From NCBI RefSeq assembly GCF_011440305.1, contig NZ_JAAOIW010000002.1:612084-676083 (forward strand): a stretch of DNA of 64,000 bases, written 5' to 3'. Under the pieces are notes generated by a model. The model did no database searches. It was not told where the DNA came from and saw nothing but the letters and a program-made list of their open reading frames with translations. A program made the position numbers and the translations under genes. Numbering within the stretch: the first letter of the stretch is position 1; each line of letters begins with the position of its first letter. Origin of the DNA: Paenibacillus agricola (GTDB lineage Bacteria; Bacillota; Bacilli; Paenibacillales; NBRC-103111). Below are positions 52,026 to 61,538 of this stretch, one piece after another.

Positions 52026-52071
52026 ATTTCGTATGCGAAATGTATACTATTAAATATTTTCTATACGAAAT
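52026..52071 (+). promoter_or_regulatory. MarR-type operators 3 and 4
   Basis: ATTTCGTATGCGAAAT (52026-52041, identical to operator 1) and ATTTTCTATACGAAAT (52056-52071) lie 30 bp apart just upstream of the secreted-protein gene. A TATACT -10 (52043-52048) lies between them. Confidence 0.8.
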
Positions 52072-52092
52072 AAGAAAAGGTGGAGATTGTTT

Positions 52093-53133
52093 ATGAAAAT
52101 CAAAAAACCATGGATGGCTGCTATTCTTTCTATGGCATTATTATTTAACGGAGCCGCTGCCTTAACCCCAACAACCTTCGCAGATGATGAGGATTTACCC
52201 ATCTTTACAAAGGTGAAAGCACCGTTTGACGGACAACGATTTATGACGGATTGGTTAGGAAGGATCATCATACATACAGCTGCGATTGCGGATAAAGATT
52301 ACATTGACATTCAAGATGCCTTACAGGCAGGGCAAACCTTAACTCAAGCATCGGGTCTTAATGGTGCCTTCTTGGATGGACAGCTACAAGGAATCCTTGC
52401 AGCTGATTTAAATTTATATTTACAAAACTATACAGCTACCCCTGAGTATCTTGCTAATTTGAAGGCTGATCTGAATAACGCTATCCAAAAAGCTATTTCC
52501 ACACCCGGTTATATAACTCCCGGCACAAAGGGACAATTTAACTATAAGGCGCTTATCGATTTTCATATTAATCAATTGAAGATAAACGCTGCTTATCTTT
52601 CAGAAGAAGATTACATAGATATCAATGATCGTTTACTTCAAGGTAGTACGCTTGCACAAGCCGCTTCATTAAATGAAAATGAACTATTGGAAGCTTTACT
52701 TCGCCCGATTCTACAGGAAATTGACATTGCTGTGAAACAAGGGCAGCTTGCATCAATTGACGGCTCCAAATTTAAAGATCAAGCAAGAGTTACCATCTTC
52801 TCTGCTATTTCAACGCCTGGGAGTTTTGACATAACCAAAGCCGTCACCAAGACATTTTTGCAAACACGGTTAAATTCCATCCTCACCGATGCTTATCTCG
52901 TTACAAATAATGAAGATTTAGAATTTATGGACATGAAGAGTTCCTATAAAAATGGCGCCAGCCTAACTCAAATTACAGGTATTCCCGCCATGGAATTAAC
53001 AACAAAGATAATGGAATTATGGAAATATGACTGGAAAGCTGCTACAAGCAGTTGGACAGCGGAAGAGCTGTCAGCCTTTGAGCAACAAGCCTCTCAAGCC
53101 ATTCAAACAGCTATAACAGCAGCTAGCAAATAG
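52093..53133 (+). CDS. Secreted protein with three internal repeats, MarR-controlled
   Basis: A 346-residue protein from ATG 52093 (GGTGGAGATTGTTT upstream). Signal peptide (MKIKKPWMAAILSMALLFNG...FADDE). Three repeats of about 100 residues are marked by DYIDIQDALQAGQTLTQASG, DYIDINDRLLQGSTLAQAAS and EDLEFMDMKSSYKNGASLTQ. Each is followed by a helical stretch and STPG- or TAAS-type loops. No catalytic motif is seen. Two MarR-type operators upstream place it in the efflux regulon, so it may be an envelope or stress protein. Family unknown. Confidence 0.7.
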   Translation: MKIKKPWMAAILSMALLFNGAAALTPTTFADDEDLPIFTKVKAPFDGQRFMTDWLGRIIIHTAAIADKDYIDIQDALQAGQTLTQASGLNGAFLDGQLQGILAADLNLYLQNYTATPEYLANLKADLNNAIQKAISTPGYITPGTKGQFNYKALIDFHINQLKINAAYLSEEDYIDINDRLLQGSTLAQAASLNENELLEALLRPILQEIDIAVKQGQLASIDGSKFKDQARVTIFSAISTPGSFDITKAVTKTFLQTRLNSILTDAYLVTNNEDLEFMDMKSSYKNGASLTQITGIPAMELTTKIMELWKYDWKAATSSWTAEELSAFEQQASQAIQTAITAASK

Positions 53134-53199
53134 TCAAAGCGAAAGCAATTGTGCCGGTGTGGCCCTATCCTTTCTGGCAGCAAGGCATCATGCGCAAAA

Positions 53200-53224
53200 A
53201 AGAGCACCCGCAATGGGTGCTCTT
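53200..53224. terminator. Bidirectional terminator
   Basis: AAGAGCACCC-GCAAT-GGGTGCTCTT flanked by A and T runs, 70 bp after the stop at 53133. Confidence 0.9.
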
Positions 53225-53375
53225 TTTTGCCTTACCTAATTACCCGAGCATTACAAAGCTTATGAGATGTGATACATATCACAGCATTTTCCATCCAAAT
53301 GCCTTACAATTATCTTATCTTATACAGGCATTGTAGATTAAGTATGTGCCTATAATAAAAAGGAGGTCCTTGAGT

Positions 53376-53954
53376 ATGCCAAACACATCATCCAAACACG
53401 AGATTATTATTCCTGAGAACCCGGTATCCAATTTTTTGTTCAATAATACAAGAGCCGCGACGATTTGGTTAATTATTCGCCTTTATGTGGGTTATGCTTG
53501 GATTACATCAGGCTGGAAAAAGATAACAAGCGAGGCGTGGACAGGAGACCAAGCTGGAACTGCGTTGCAGGGCTTTGTGAAAGGAGCCTTGGCAAAAGCC
53601 GAAGCAGGTAAGGATGTTACCGGCTGGTATGCCGACTTTTTGGGAAATATAGTGCTTCCCAACGCAAAGGTATTTGGATACATGGTAGCTTTTGGCGAGT
53701 TGCTTGTTGGGCTAGGATTGATTTTGGGGCTTTTAACAGGGATTGCTGCCTTTTTTGGGGGGATCATGAACGCCAGCTTTTTATTCGCCGGAACCTTGAG
53801 TACCAATCCGATTCTGTTCATTCTCGCAACATGGCTGGTGCTCGCTTGGAAAAATGCAGGCTGGTATGGCTTGGATCGTTGGGCGCTGCCTTTTCTTGGT
53901 ACACCGTGGGGACGCAAGCCATCAAGCGATAGCTCGAAGACAACCCCTCTCTAA
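53376..53954 (+). CDS. DoxX-family membrane protein
   Basis: A 192-residue protein from ATG 53376 (AAGGAGGTCCTTGAGT upstream). Four hydrophobic helices, with RLYVGYAWITSGWKKITSEA in the first and GYMVAFGELLVGLGLILGLL in the second, then FGGIMNASFLFAGT and WLVLAWKNAGWYGLDRWALP. This is the DoxX/DoxD (TQO) pattern. Such proteins link to sulfur or thiol redox reactions at the membrane; role here not defined. Confidence 0.88.
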   Translation: MPNTSSKHEIIIPENPVSNFLFNNTRAATIWLIIRLYVGYAWITSGWKKITSEAWTGDQAGTALQGFVKGALAKAEAGKDVTGWYADFLGNIVLPNAKVFGYMVAFGELLVGLGLILGLLTGIAAFFGGIMNASFLFAGTLSTNPILFILATWLVLAWKNAGWYGLDRWALPFLGTPWGRKPSSDSSKTTPL

Positions 53955-54009
53955 ACACAAATCATGTAGTTGGGAACCTGATTCGGACCCCCTACATTAT
54001 AGCCAACAG

Positions 54010-54045
54010 AAAGAGCTTCCCTCTATGGTTCAAGGGAAGCTCTTT
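54010..54045. terminator. Bidirectional terminator
   Basis: AAAGAGCTTCCCT and AGGGAAGCTCTTT form a 13-bp stem between the convergent genes ending at 53954 and 54071. Confidence 0.88.
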
Positions 54046-54070
54046 CTTATTGTCAGCCGCGACCACGGAA

Positions 54071-54934
54071 CTATACCTCGCTCCAGATCCTTAGCGCATT
54101 ATCCATCCCGGACTTGGCCCCGACCAAGCAATCCTCCATGCCTTCGAATTCTATACTAACATAACCATTATAGCCTGAATGCTTGATCACCCTCAGCACT
54201 TCCCACACATCGATATCCCCATGGCCAAATATGGCTCCACGCAAATAGTTTCCTGAAGCGGTACGGAACCAGCCCTCACCCGGATTCCGATAGGAGGGGC
54301 GCAAATAAAAATCTTTAAGGTGCACCATCGAGGCGTAAGCGATGCTTTTTTTCACGGCGGCCACGGAGTCTTCATCAGCACACATAAAGTTGCCAATATC
54401 AACAGTCGTTTTAAAATTGTCACGATCAACCGCATGAACCAGTGCGAGCACCCGTTCACTGTCCTGAATATGATAACCATGATTTTCTACACTGGTCGTA
54501 ATCCCATACTGCGTGGCATAATCAGCCACTCTTGTACAAGCCTGGGCTAGCTTGGGCAGATCTGCCTGAAAGCTCCGCACCGTTGCTTCGGGAATCGCAC
54601 GCTTCCCCACATCATGCCTCACCAGTTTGACACCAAGCTTATGGGCGACATCAATCTCTTGGATCACACGGGCAATCTCCCGCTCATACGACTCTTCACT
54701 GTCTGTTATAAAATCAGCGCCAAACGTGTAGCTCGACAGGTCTAGCCCGGTATCGGCCGCTTTTTGGCGGATGGCCTCCACCAGGCTTGGATCTTCATGC
54801 AAATCATAACCAATCGGCACGATTTCCACATGCTCTGCCCCCTGGTCGGCCGCCCACTGGATAATATCAATGACCGTCATTTGCTTAGTTTGAAGCTGTT
54901 TTGCCAAGCTATACGTACTTAATCCTATTTTCAA
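54071..54934 (-). CDS. Sugar phosphate isomerase/epimerase (TIM-barrel, IolE/IolI-like)
   Basis: A 287-residue protein from TTG 54934 (GGAGGAGGGCAATATT upstream). It begins KIGLSTYSLAKQLQTKQMTV and contains EHVEIVPIGYDL, TSVENHGYHIQDSERVLALV, VDIGNFMCADEDSVAAV and YNGYVSIEFEGMEDCLVGAK. These are the metal-binding Glu/Asp/His positions of the xylose isomerase-like TIM-barrel family. The substrate is unknown. Confidence 0.9.
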   Translation of the reverse strand: MKIGLSTYSLAKQLQTKQMTVIDIIQWAADQGAEHVEIVPIGYDLHEDPSLVEAIRQKAADTGLDLSSYTFGADFITDSEESYEREIARVIQEIDVAHKLGVKLVRHDVGKRAIPEATVRSFQADLPKLAQACTRVADYATQYGITTSVENHGYHIQDSERVLALVHAVDRDNFKTTVDIGNFMCADEDSVAAVKKSIAYASMVHLKDFYLRPSYRNPGEGWFRTASGNYLRGAIFGHGDIDVWEVLRVIKHSGYNGYVSIEFEGMEDCLVGAKSGMDNALRIWSEV

Positions 54935-55218
54935 AATATTGCCCTCCTCCGTAATGTAGACTATACTTTTAGATTATAGCTGGATTAAAGCCCAACTGTC
55001 TGCAGGATGTGTTCGCTTTCATTTTTATGATTAGGTGCATTTTATCATATTCCTGCCAGGAATCAATACCTGTTGCAGCCATTTGTGCATTTTAATTCCG
55101 ATTATAGCAGCCTGCATCGGCGACACCTTATTCTCCCCATACTCCCTAAGCTTGCCCGATGTTTGGTCTTCTCCCGTTCGTGGTAATGATAATAAGGTAT
55201 ACGCAGGAGGACTGTCTG

Positions 55219-57702
55219 ATGAACCCCATACATATAACCAAACAACAAGCAGATAAGGCTTCGAATAAACTTGTTGTTACAGCACGAATATTTCTGATGT
55301 CCTTTGTCAGCATCGCCCTCATTGCCGGCTTAATAGCCCTTAGCATCGGTTTGGTTTGGAATTCGTATCTGAGCATATACCGAGGTGTCGATATCTCATC
55401 TTTAGGGAAAGAGCCGCCCCAGTCCACTGTTTTTTACGATAGCCAAGGGGAAATCATAACCGAGCTTACCAATGCACGAATGGAATATATGCCTTTAGCG
55501 CAATTTTCTCCGACGGTTCTGGAAGCGATTGTTGCTGTAGAGGATGCCCGATTTTATGAGCATCAGGGTGTCGATTTATACGGGATTGCCCGCGCCTTTT
55601 ACCATAATTGGAAGTCCGGTGATACCGTGCAGGGTGGCAGTACCATCACGCAGCAGCTTGCCAAAACGATGCTTTTTTCATCCGAGCAAACCTATTCTCG
55701 AAAAATCAATGAAGCTGTCGCTTCGATTAAAATAGAAAAGACGTATACCAAGGACCAAATTATGGAGTTGTATTTAAACTATATCTATTTTGGTGAAGGC
55801 GCTTGGGGGCTTGAGCGCGCGGCTAAGTCGTATTTTGGCAAGACGGCGTTAGAGCTGGATTTATCTGAAGCTGCCCTGCTGGCAGGAATCCCCAAGTCAC
55901 CAACCAACTATTCACCTGTCAAAAAACCCGAGCAAGCCAAGGAGCGGCGCAATCTGGTTCTGAGCCTGATGGCTGAGCAGGGGAAAATTACAGCCGCAGA
56001 GCGGGATGCCGCCATCAGCACGGAATTGAAGCTAACCGAACAATCTCCTTTAAAAATAGCGAAAAACCCGTCCTACATCGACTATGTGATGCAAGAGGCG
56101 ATCCAAAAGTACAAGCTGACTGAGCAGCAAATTTTATCCTCCGGTTACCAAGTTTATACGACCATGGTACCCAAGGTGCAACAGGCCGCGGAAGAGGTGT
56201 ATGGCGACTCCTCATTGTTTCCTGAGGATGCAGGCGGCTTACAAAGCGGAGTTGTCTTGATGCAGCCTCAAACGGGTGCATTGATGGGGATTGTTGGCTC
56301 GCGAAGCCCACAGCAGGATTTCCGTGCCTTTAATTATGCGACACAAATTAAGCGCCAGCCTGGCTCGACCCTTAAGCCGATTATTGTGTATGCGCCAGCG
56401 CTTAGTGAGGGCTTTGGAACCAGAGACCGGATTCATGATGTGGAAACCGACTTCGGTGGAGCCTATAAGCCCGCGAATTATGGGAATAAGCTGCATGGCT
56501 GGGTCACGGTGGAGGAAGCTCTGGTACAATCCTATAATATTCCTGCGGTCGCCTTGCTGAAGGAAATCGGCATCGACAAAGGCATCGAATTTGCCAGCAA
56601 GGCTGGCTTGCCCCTAGAGCCGGAGGATCGCACCTTAGGCATTGCCTTAGGCGGGATGAGCACAGGCACATCTCCCCTTGCTATGGCGCAAGCGTATACG
56701 ATGTTCGCGAACAATGGCAATATGGCAAAAGCTTATGCGATCACCAAAATCGTCGACAGGCATGGACGGCTCGTAGGCGAGTCCCAGCCTGTCCTTGAGC
56801 CCATGCTCGACCCGAACGTCGCGTTCACAATGACCAAGATGCTGGAAAAGGTGGTCAACGAAGGAACCGGGCAAAGTGCACAGATGGATCGGCCTGCCGC
56901 CGGAAAAACAGGCACAACCCAGCTTCCCGACATCCCGGAATTCAAGGATGCGGACGGTAACCAAATCGATGGCTCCAAGGATGCCTGGTTTGTTGGCTAT
57001 ACTCCTGAGATCGTCGCCGCCATCTGGCTGGGCTATGACAAAACGAACAAAGACCACTATCTTACCACGACTGGTGGCAAGTACCCTGCGGCATTGTTCA
57101 AGGAAGTCGTCACTCGAGCCCTGCTTGATGAGCCCATCGTCGATTTCGCTAAACCGGAGGCCTATGCAGCCGTAGTTGGCGGAGGCAAAAAGATCAACGG
57201 TGAGCAGGAAGCCATTATGCTCGCTGCCGCCGCCAAGAAAAAAGCCCAGGCCGAGAAGCAAGCCGAACTGGCTAAAGCAGTAGCAGCATCGAGCAAGTCC
57301 GATGCTAAAGCGGACGCTACTAAAGCCAACGCGAAGGACACAAAAGATACCAAAGCGAGTTCTAAGGACAGTTCTAAGGATAGCTCTAAAGATAGCTCTA
57401 AAGATAGCTCTAAGGACAGCAATAAAGGCAGCTCCAAGGATGCTGCTAAGTCTACTACTGCTGCTGACAAAGCCAGCGATTCCAAAAAAACGGATTCCAG
57501 CAAGCAAACCGCCAGCACAAGCAAAGCATCTGAACCGAGCAAGACTCAAGCATCGACCAAACCTGCCTCCTCAAGCACCAGCAAAAAGGATAATGACAAC
57601 AAGGACACCAAAAACCAAACTGCCATAAAACCAGCGATAAAGCCTGTTTCCAAAACGACCAACACAGCTAACGATAGCAAAAAAAGTACAAGTACAAAGT
57701 AA
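55219..57702 (+). CDS. Class A penicillin-binding protein with Lys/Ser-rich tail
   Basis: An 827-residue protein from ATG 55219 (GCAGGAGGACTGTCTG upstream). Layout as in the paralogue at 42368: membrane helix, GT51 domain (VEDARFYEHQGVDLYGIARA; TITQQLAKTMLFSSEQTYSRK) and transpeptidase with S383 in PGSTLKP, SYN and KTGTT. The two proteins agree closely over ~700 residues. The C-terminal ~125 residues differ: Lys/Ser/Asp-rich with repeated SSKDSSKD. This makes the tail basic, unlike the uncharged tail of the other copy. Confidence 0.94.
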   Translation: MNPIHITKQQADKASNKLVVTARIFLMSFVSIALIAGLIALSIGLVWNSYLSIYRGVDISSLGKEPPQSTVFYDSQGEIITELTNARMEYMPLAQFSPTVLEAIVAVEDARFYEHQGVDLYGIARAFYHNWKSGDTVQGGSTITQQLAKTMLFSSEQTYSRKINEAVASIKIEKTYTKDQIMELYLNYIYFGEGAWGLERAAKSYFGKTALELDLSEAALLAGIPKSPTNYSPVKKPEQAKERRNLVLSLMAEQGKITAAERDAAISTELKLTEQSPLKIAKNPSYIDYVMQEAIQKYKLTEQQILSSGYQVYTTMVPKVQQAAEEVYGDSSLFPEDAGGLQSGVVLMQPQTGALMGIVGSRSPQQDFRAFNYATQIKRQPGSTLKPIIVYAPALSEGFGTRDRIHDVETDFGGAYKPANYGNKLHGWVTVEEALVQSYNIPAVALLKEIGIDKGIEFASKAGLPLEPEDRTLGIALGGMSTGTSPLAMAQAYTMFANNGNMAKAYAITKIVDRHGRLVGESQPVLEPMLDPNVAFTMTKMLEKVVNEGTGQSAQMDRPAAGKTGTTQLPDIPEFKDADGNQIDGSKDAWFVGYTPEIVAAIWLGYDKTNKDHYLTTTGGKYPAALFKEVVTRALLDEPIVDFAKPEAYAAVVGGGKKINGEQEAIMLAAAAKKKAQAEKQAELAKAVAASSKSDAKADATKANAKDTKDTKASSKDSSKDSSKDSSKDSSKDSNKGSSKDAAKSTTAADKASDSKKTDSSKQTASTSKASEPSKTQASTKPASSSTSKKDNDNKDTKNQTAIKPAIKPVSKTTNTANDSKKSTSTK

Positions 57703-57738
57703 ACCAATGATAAAGATTAATGCTTTGACATCATACAA

Positions 57739-57769
57739 ACAGCCCCCCAGCAAAGTGTTGGGGGGCTGT
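57739..57769. terminator. GC-rich hairpin at the convergent ends
   Basis: ACAGCCCCCCA and TGGGGGGCTGT form an 11-bp stem, between the stops at 57702 and 57828. No strong T run on the plus side, so it may act mostly as an mRNA-stabilising or minus-strand terminator. Confidence 0.65.
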
Positions 57770-57827
57770 GAGTCCATCTATTTAAGAATTCATGGAGCTT
57801 AAGCTGCTTTACTGACTCGTGACAATC

Positions 57828-58838
57828 CTATTTCAAGCCCTTATCCACTTCGTCCACCATACCAGCAACGGAGATCAAGCCGCCGCCGGACACATACCAG
57901 TAGTTAGGATCAAGATACACAATCGAGCCATTCTTAAATGCGTTTGTTTTCATAACCAACTCATTCTCGATGACTTGTTTAGCGGTTGTTTTGCTTTCGC
58001 CGACAGCTGTTTCACGGTCAACTACGAATAGAATGTCCGGATTTTTCTCAACAATATATTCGAAGGAAATCGTTTGGCCATGCGTCGATACTTCAATATT
58101 TTTCTCGGAAGGAACCACGCCTAACACATCATGGATAAAACCGAAACGTGAGCCTGGACCATAGGCACTAGCTTTGCCGCCGGTTACCAGCGTAATAAGA
58201 CCCTTTTTGTTGCTTGCAGCTGCTTTGGCATTTACCTTTTTGACGTTTTCTGTAATTTTAGCAAGCTCAGCATCTGCTGCTGCTTCTTTACCATAAATCT
58301 TGGCAATGACTTTTACGTTTTCTGCAAAGGATTCCATGTATCTTTTGTTATCAACACCAACAAAGACGGTCGGTGCAATTTTGCTTAGCTCTGCATAGTG
58401 GGCTTGCTGTCTGCCCGAAATTAGAATTAATTCTGGTTTCATCGCACTAATTTTTTCGAAATCAGGCTCTTGCAGGGTTCCGATATTTTTGTATTTCGCA
58501 TCTTTATATTTAGCTAAGTAGGTAGGAACACTGGACTGTGCTACGCCTGTAACTTCAATACCCAATTTGTCCAACGTGTCCAAAGCGCCGAAATCGAATA
58601 CGACAAGGTTCTTGGCATTTGATTTCACTTTGGTTTCTCCCAATTGGTGCTTGATCGTAATTTCAGTCGGAGCAGCAGGTGTTGCTGGAGCTGGCGTGGA
58701 TGCCGCAGGAGCTGATGCAGCTGGTGCTGGTGCACTTGCAGCCGGAGTTTTGGCAGTTTCAACAGGAGCGGTCGAACCGCAGGCAGCAGCAACAATAGCA
58801 AGAGTTAACATAATTACAAGCATGAATATTTTTTTCAC
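57828..58838 (-). CDS. yclQ: Siderophore-binding lipoprotein, YclQ-like
   Basis: A 336-residue protein from GTG 58838 (AGAGGTGAACAAA upstream). Lipobox VAAAC (C20), followed by an Ala/Pro-rich linker. The body closely follows Bacillus YclQ: VVFDFGALDTLDKLGIEVTG, GTLQEPDFEKISAMKPELIL, RYMESFAENVKVIAKIYGKE, STHGQTISFEYIVEKNPDIL and WYVSGGGLISVAG. YclQ is a petrobactin-binding protein. It is the last gene of the transporter operon, and its product should capture ferric siderophore outside the membrane. Confidence 0.9.
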   Translation of the reverse strand: MKKIFMLVIMLTLAIVAAACGSTAPVETAKTPAASAPAPAASAPAASTPAPATPAAPTEITIKHQLGETKVKSNAKNLVVFDFGALDTLDKLGIEVTGVAQSSVPTYLAKYKDAKYKNIGTLQEPDFEKISAMKPELILISGRQQAHYAELSKIAPTVFVGVDNKRYMESFAENVKVIAKIYGKEAAADAELAKITENVKKVNAKAAASNKKGLITLVTGGKASAYGPGSRFGFIHDVLGVVPSEKNIEVSTHGQTISFEYIVEKNPDILFVVDRETAVGESKTTAKQVIENELVMKTNAFKNGSIVYLDPNYWYVSGGGLISVAGMVDEVDKGLK

Positions 58839-58892
58839 TTTGTTCACCTCTAGAGTTTTTTTTATTGGACTCATTCACGAGCGGTACGCCCT

Positions 58893-59651
58893 TTATGAGA
58901 AATAAACACAAATTTTATTACCGTTAATCGTTTCGATCTGGATGTCCATATCATAAACTTCCTTCAATACCGCCGAATTGATGATCTCATCGGTCGTGCC
59001 TTCCTTGACCACTTTGCCATCCTTGAGGGCTACAATGTAGTCGGAATAACAGGAGGCAAAATTAATATCATGCAGCACCAGAACAATTGTTTTACCCAGC
59101 TCATGCACCATCTTCTGTAGCACCTTCATTATTTGTACCGAATGCTTCATATCGAGATTGTTCAGCGGCTCATCCAATAAAATATATTCGGTATTCTGCG
59201 CGACCACCATCGCTATGTAAGCCCGCTGCCGCTGGCCACCGCTGAGCTGGTCCAAATATTTATCCTGCATATCCTGCAGGTCCATGTAGTGGATCGCCTC
59301 ATCGACGAACTTCCAGTCCTCAGGGGTCAGCCTCCCTTGCGAGTACGGAAAACGCCCGAAGCTGACTAGCTCCTTGATCGTCAAACGGATATTAATATGA
59401 TTGGATTGCTTCAGGATCGAGATTTTTTTGGCCAAGTCATTGCTTTTGGATTTCCCAATTTCTGTGCCTTCAATAAATACCTCTCCACTATCCTTCGTAA
59501 TCAATCGGCTAACGATCGACAGCAAGGTGCTTTTCCCCGCTCCGTTGGGGCCGATGAATGAGGTAATTTTACCTTTGGTAATGGAAACTGATACATCATC
59601 GACGACATTTTTGTTACCGTATCGTTTGGATACCCGCTTTACTTCTACCAC
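58893..59651 (-). CDS. yclP: Siderophore ABC transporter ATPase, YclP-like
   Basis: A 252-residue protein with Walker A FIGPNGAGKSTLLS, Q-loop ISILKQSNHINI, signature LSGGQRQRAYIAM, Walker B YILLDEPLNNLD and the H-loop VLHDINFASCYSD. It energises uptake with the two permeases. GTG start (AAAGGAGAATAAGTC) overlaps the permease stop by 7 bp; order and spacing match yclNOPQ. Confidence 0.93.
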   Translation of the reverse strand: MVEVKRVSKRYGNKNVVDDVSVSITKGKITSFIGPNGAGKSTLLSIVSRLITKDSGEVFIEGTEIGKSKSNDLAKKISILKQSNHINIRLTIKELVSFGRFPYSQGRLTPEDWKFVDEAIHYMDLQDMQDKYLDQLSGGQRQRAYIAMVVAQNTEYILLDEPLNNLDMKHSVQIMKVLQKMVHELGKTIVLVLHDINFASCYSDYIVALKDGKVVKEGTTDEIINSAVLKEVYDMDIQIETINGNKICVYFS

Positions 59652-60595
59652 GACTTATTCTCCTTTAACAGCAGATAAATAAAGTAAATGCCGCCGACAA
59701 GATTGATAACGACACTTACGGTCGTTGTGAAGGTAAACACACGCTCAACGATCAGCTGGCCTCCAACCAAAGCGACAATACTGATCAGGATGGAGCCGGG
59801 AATCAGCACTTTATGCCGATACGTACCGAACATTTGATGCGCAACATTAGCCACCAGCAAACCAAGAAAGGTGATGGGACCGACTAGCGCTGTCGATATG
59901 GAGATCAGAATCGCTACAAGAATCAGCAATCTTTTCACTACATAATCATAATTGACACCTAGGTTAACCGCATGCTCCTTGCCCAGCGACAAGACATCCA
60001 AATACTTGGCGAATTTCCAGAAGTACACGGCCACGCCCAATACAATGATGAAGGAAAGCAGCAGCAGGTCGGAGCCTACCCGATTAAAGCTGGCAAACAT
60101 TTTATCCTGGACATGCAAAAATTCGTTCGGATCGATCATTACCTGCATAAACGACGAGAAGCTTCCGAACAAGGTGCCCATGATGATGCCGACCAACAGC
60201 AGAAAGTAAATGTTCTGCCCTTCTCTGCGGAAAATAATGCGGTACAAGACACTTGAGAACAACACCATCAAGCCTACAGAAAGCCCAAAATGGACATGCT
60301 TGCTCATCATCGACAAGGTCGCCGAACCCAGGAAGTATACAATAAAGGTTTGAAACAGCATATAAAGCGAATCCAGCCCCAATATACTGGGAGTCAAAAT
60401 GCGGTTGTTCGTAATCGTCTGGAATACCATGGTGGAAAAGGCAATGGCCGCAGCCGTCAGCACGATAGCCAGGATTTTGATACCACGCCTTGGCAGGATG
60501 TAGCTCCAATTGCCTCCTGACTGAATAACCATAAACGTAGCGATAAGTGACAGGGCGACTATGGCCAAAATCGTGATTTTGACTCTATTATGCAT
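59645..60595 (-). CDS. yclO: Siderophore ABC transporter permease, YclO-like
   Basis: A 316-residue FecCD-type permease with about nine hydrophobic helices. ILPRRGIKILAIVLTAAAIA resembles the helix 1-2 region; LGKEHAVNLGVNYDYVVKRL and GPITFLGLLVANVAHQMFGT are the conserved ATPase-contact and loop segments. It overlaps yclN by 8 bp and yclP by 7 bp. Confidence 0.92.
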   Translation of the reverse strand: MHNRVKITILAIVALSLIATFMVIQSGGNWSYILPRRGIKILAIVLTAAAIAFSTMVFQTITNNRILTPSILGLDSLYMLFQTFIVYFLGSATLSMMSKHVHFGLSVGLMVLFSSVLYRIIFRREGQNIYFLLLVGIIMGTLFGSFSSFMQVMIDPNEFLHVQDKMFASFNRVGSDLLLLSFIIVLGVAVYFWKFAKYLDVLSLGKEHAVNLGVNYDYVVKRLLILVAILISISTALVGPITFLGLLVANVAHQMFGTYRHKVLIPGSILISIVALVGGQLIVERVFTFTTTVSVVINLVGGIYFIYLLLKENKSW

Positions 60596-61538
60596 AAGCC
60601 TTTCTCCTCATGAGCATGTAAAGAAAAATCCCGCTCCCTATTACACCCACCGTAAGGCCAATCGAAATCTCATAGGGATAAATGATAACTCTCCCCAGAA
60701 TGTCACAGAACAACACGAAAGCGGCTCCCAATAAGGCCGTGTGGCTTAAGCTTTTTTTGAGGTTATCGCCTTGGTACATCGTGACAATATTCGGAATGAT
60801 CAGTCCTAGAAACGGAATCATACCCACAGTAAGAATAACGACCGAGGTGACTAAAGCTACGATCACAAGCCCGATATTGACAACCTGCTTGTAGTTCAAC
60901 CCCAGGTTGACCGAGAACTCCTCGCCCATCCCTGCAACGGTGAAGCGATTCGCGAACAAATAGGCAATAATAACAAGCGGGACGCTGATATACAAAAGCT
61001 CATAACGACCCCTCATAATCATCGAGAAATCACCATGCAGCCATGCCGAAATGCTTTGGATCAGATCATGCTTGTAGGCGAAAAATGTTGTTGACGAGCT
61101 GACGATTTGTCCAAACATCAACCCCACCAAAGGGATAAAAATAACATCCTTATACTTCACCTTGTCTAATATTTTCATAAAAATAAAAGTTCCCAGCAAG
61201 GCAAAAGCACAGGAAACGAGCATCATTTGCATCGGACTGGCGGTGGTAAACAGCATCATGGACACCAGAATGCCGAATCTGGCGGAGTCCTCGGTTCCCG
61301 CCGTTGTCGGCGAAACGAATTTATTACGCGTGAGCTGCTGCATAATAAGGCCGATCACACTCATGCTGACTCCGGCTATCAGCAAGCTAATTAAACGTGG
61401 GAACCTGCTAATGAACAGGATTTCCACCTGGTCCTTGGTCAATGAGAATATGTCCAAGGGACTGATATCCTTTACACCTATGAATACGGAGCAAAAGGAT
61501 AAAATCACAATAGCAATCAACAAATATCTTTTTTTCAT
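60588..61538 (-). CDS. yclN: Siderophore ABC transporter permease, YclN-like
   Basis: A 316-residue FecCD-type permease. RFPRLISLLIAGVSMSVIGL and TRNKFVSPTTAGTEDSARFG are family signatures, followed by MGEEFSVNLGLNYKQVVNIG and GMIPFLGLIIPNIVTMYQGD. It pairs with YclO as a heterodimer. It overlaps the nitroreductase stop by 4 bp. Confidence 0.92.
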   Translation of the reverse strand: MKKRYLLIAIVILSFCSVFIGVKDISPLDIFSLTKDQVEILFISRFPRLISLLIAGVSMSVIGLIMQQLTRNKFVSPTTAGTEDSARFGILVSMMLFTTASPMQMMLVSCAFALLGTFIFMKILDKVKYKDVIFIPLVGLMFGQIVSSSTTFFAYKHDLIQSISAWLHGDFSMIMRGRYELLYISVPLVIIAYLFANRFTVAGMGEEFSVNLGLNYKQVVNIGLVIVALVTSVVILTVGMIPFLGLIIPNIVTMYQGDNLKKSLSHTALLGAAFVLFCDILGRVIIYPYEISIGLTVGVIGSGIFLYMLMRRKAYA

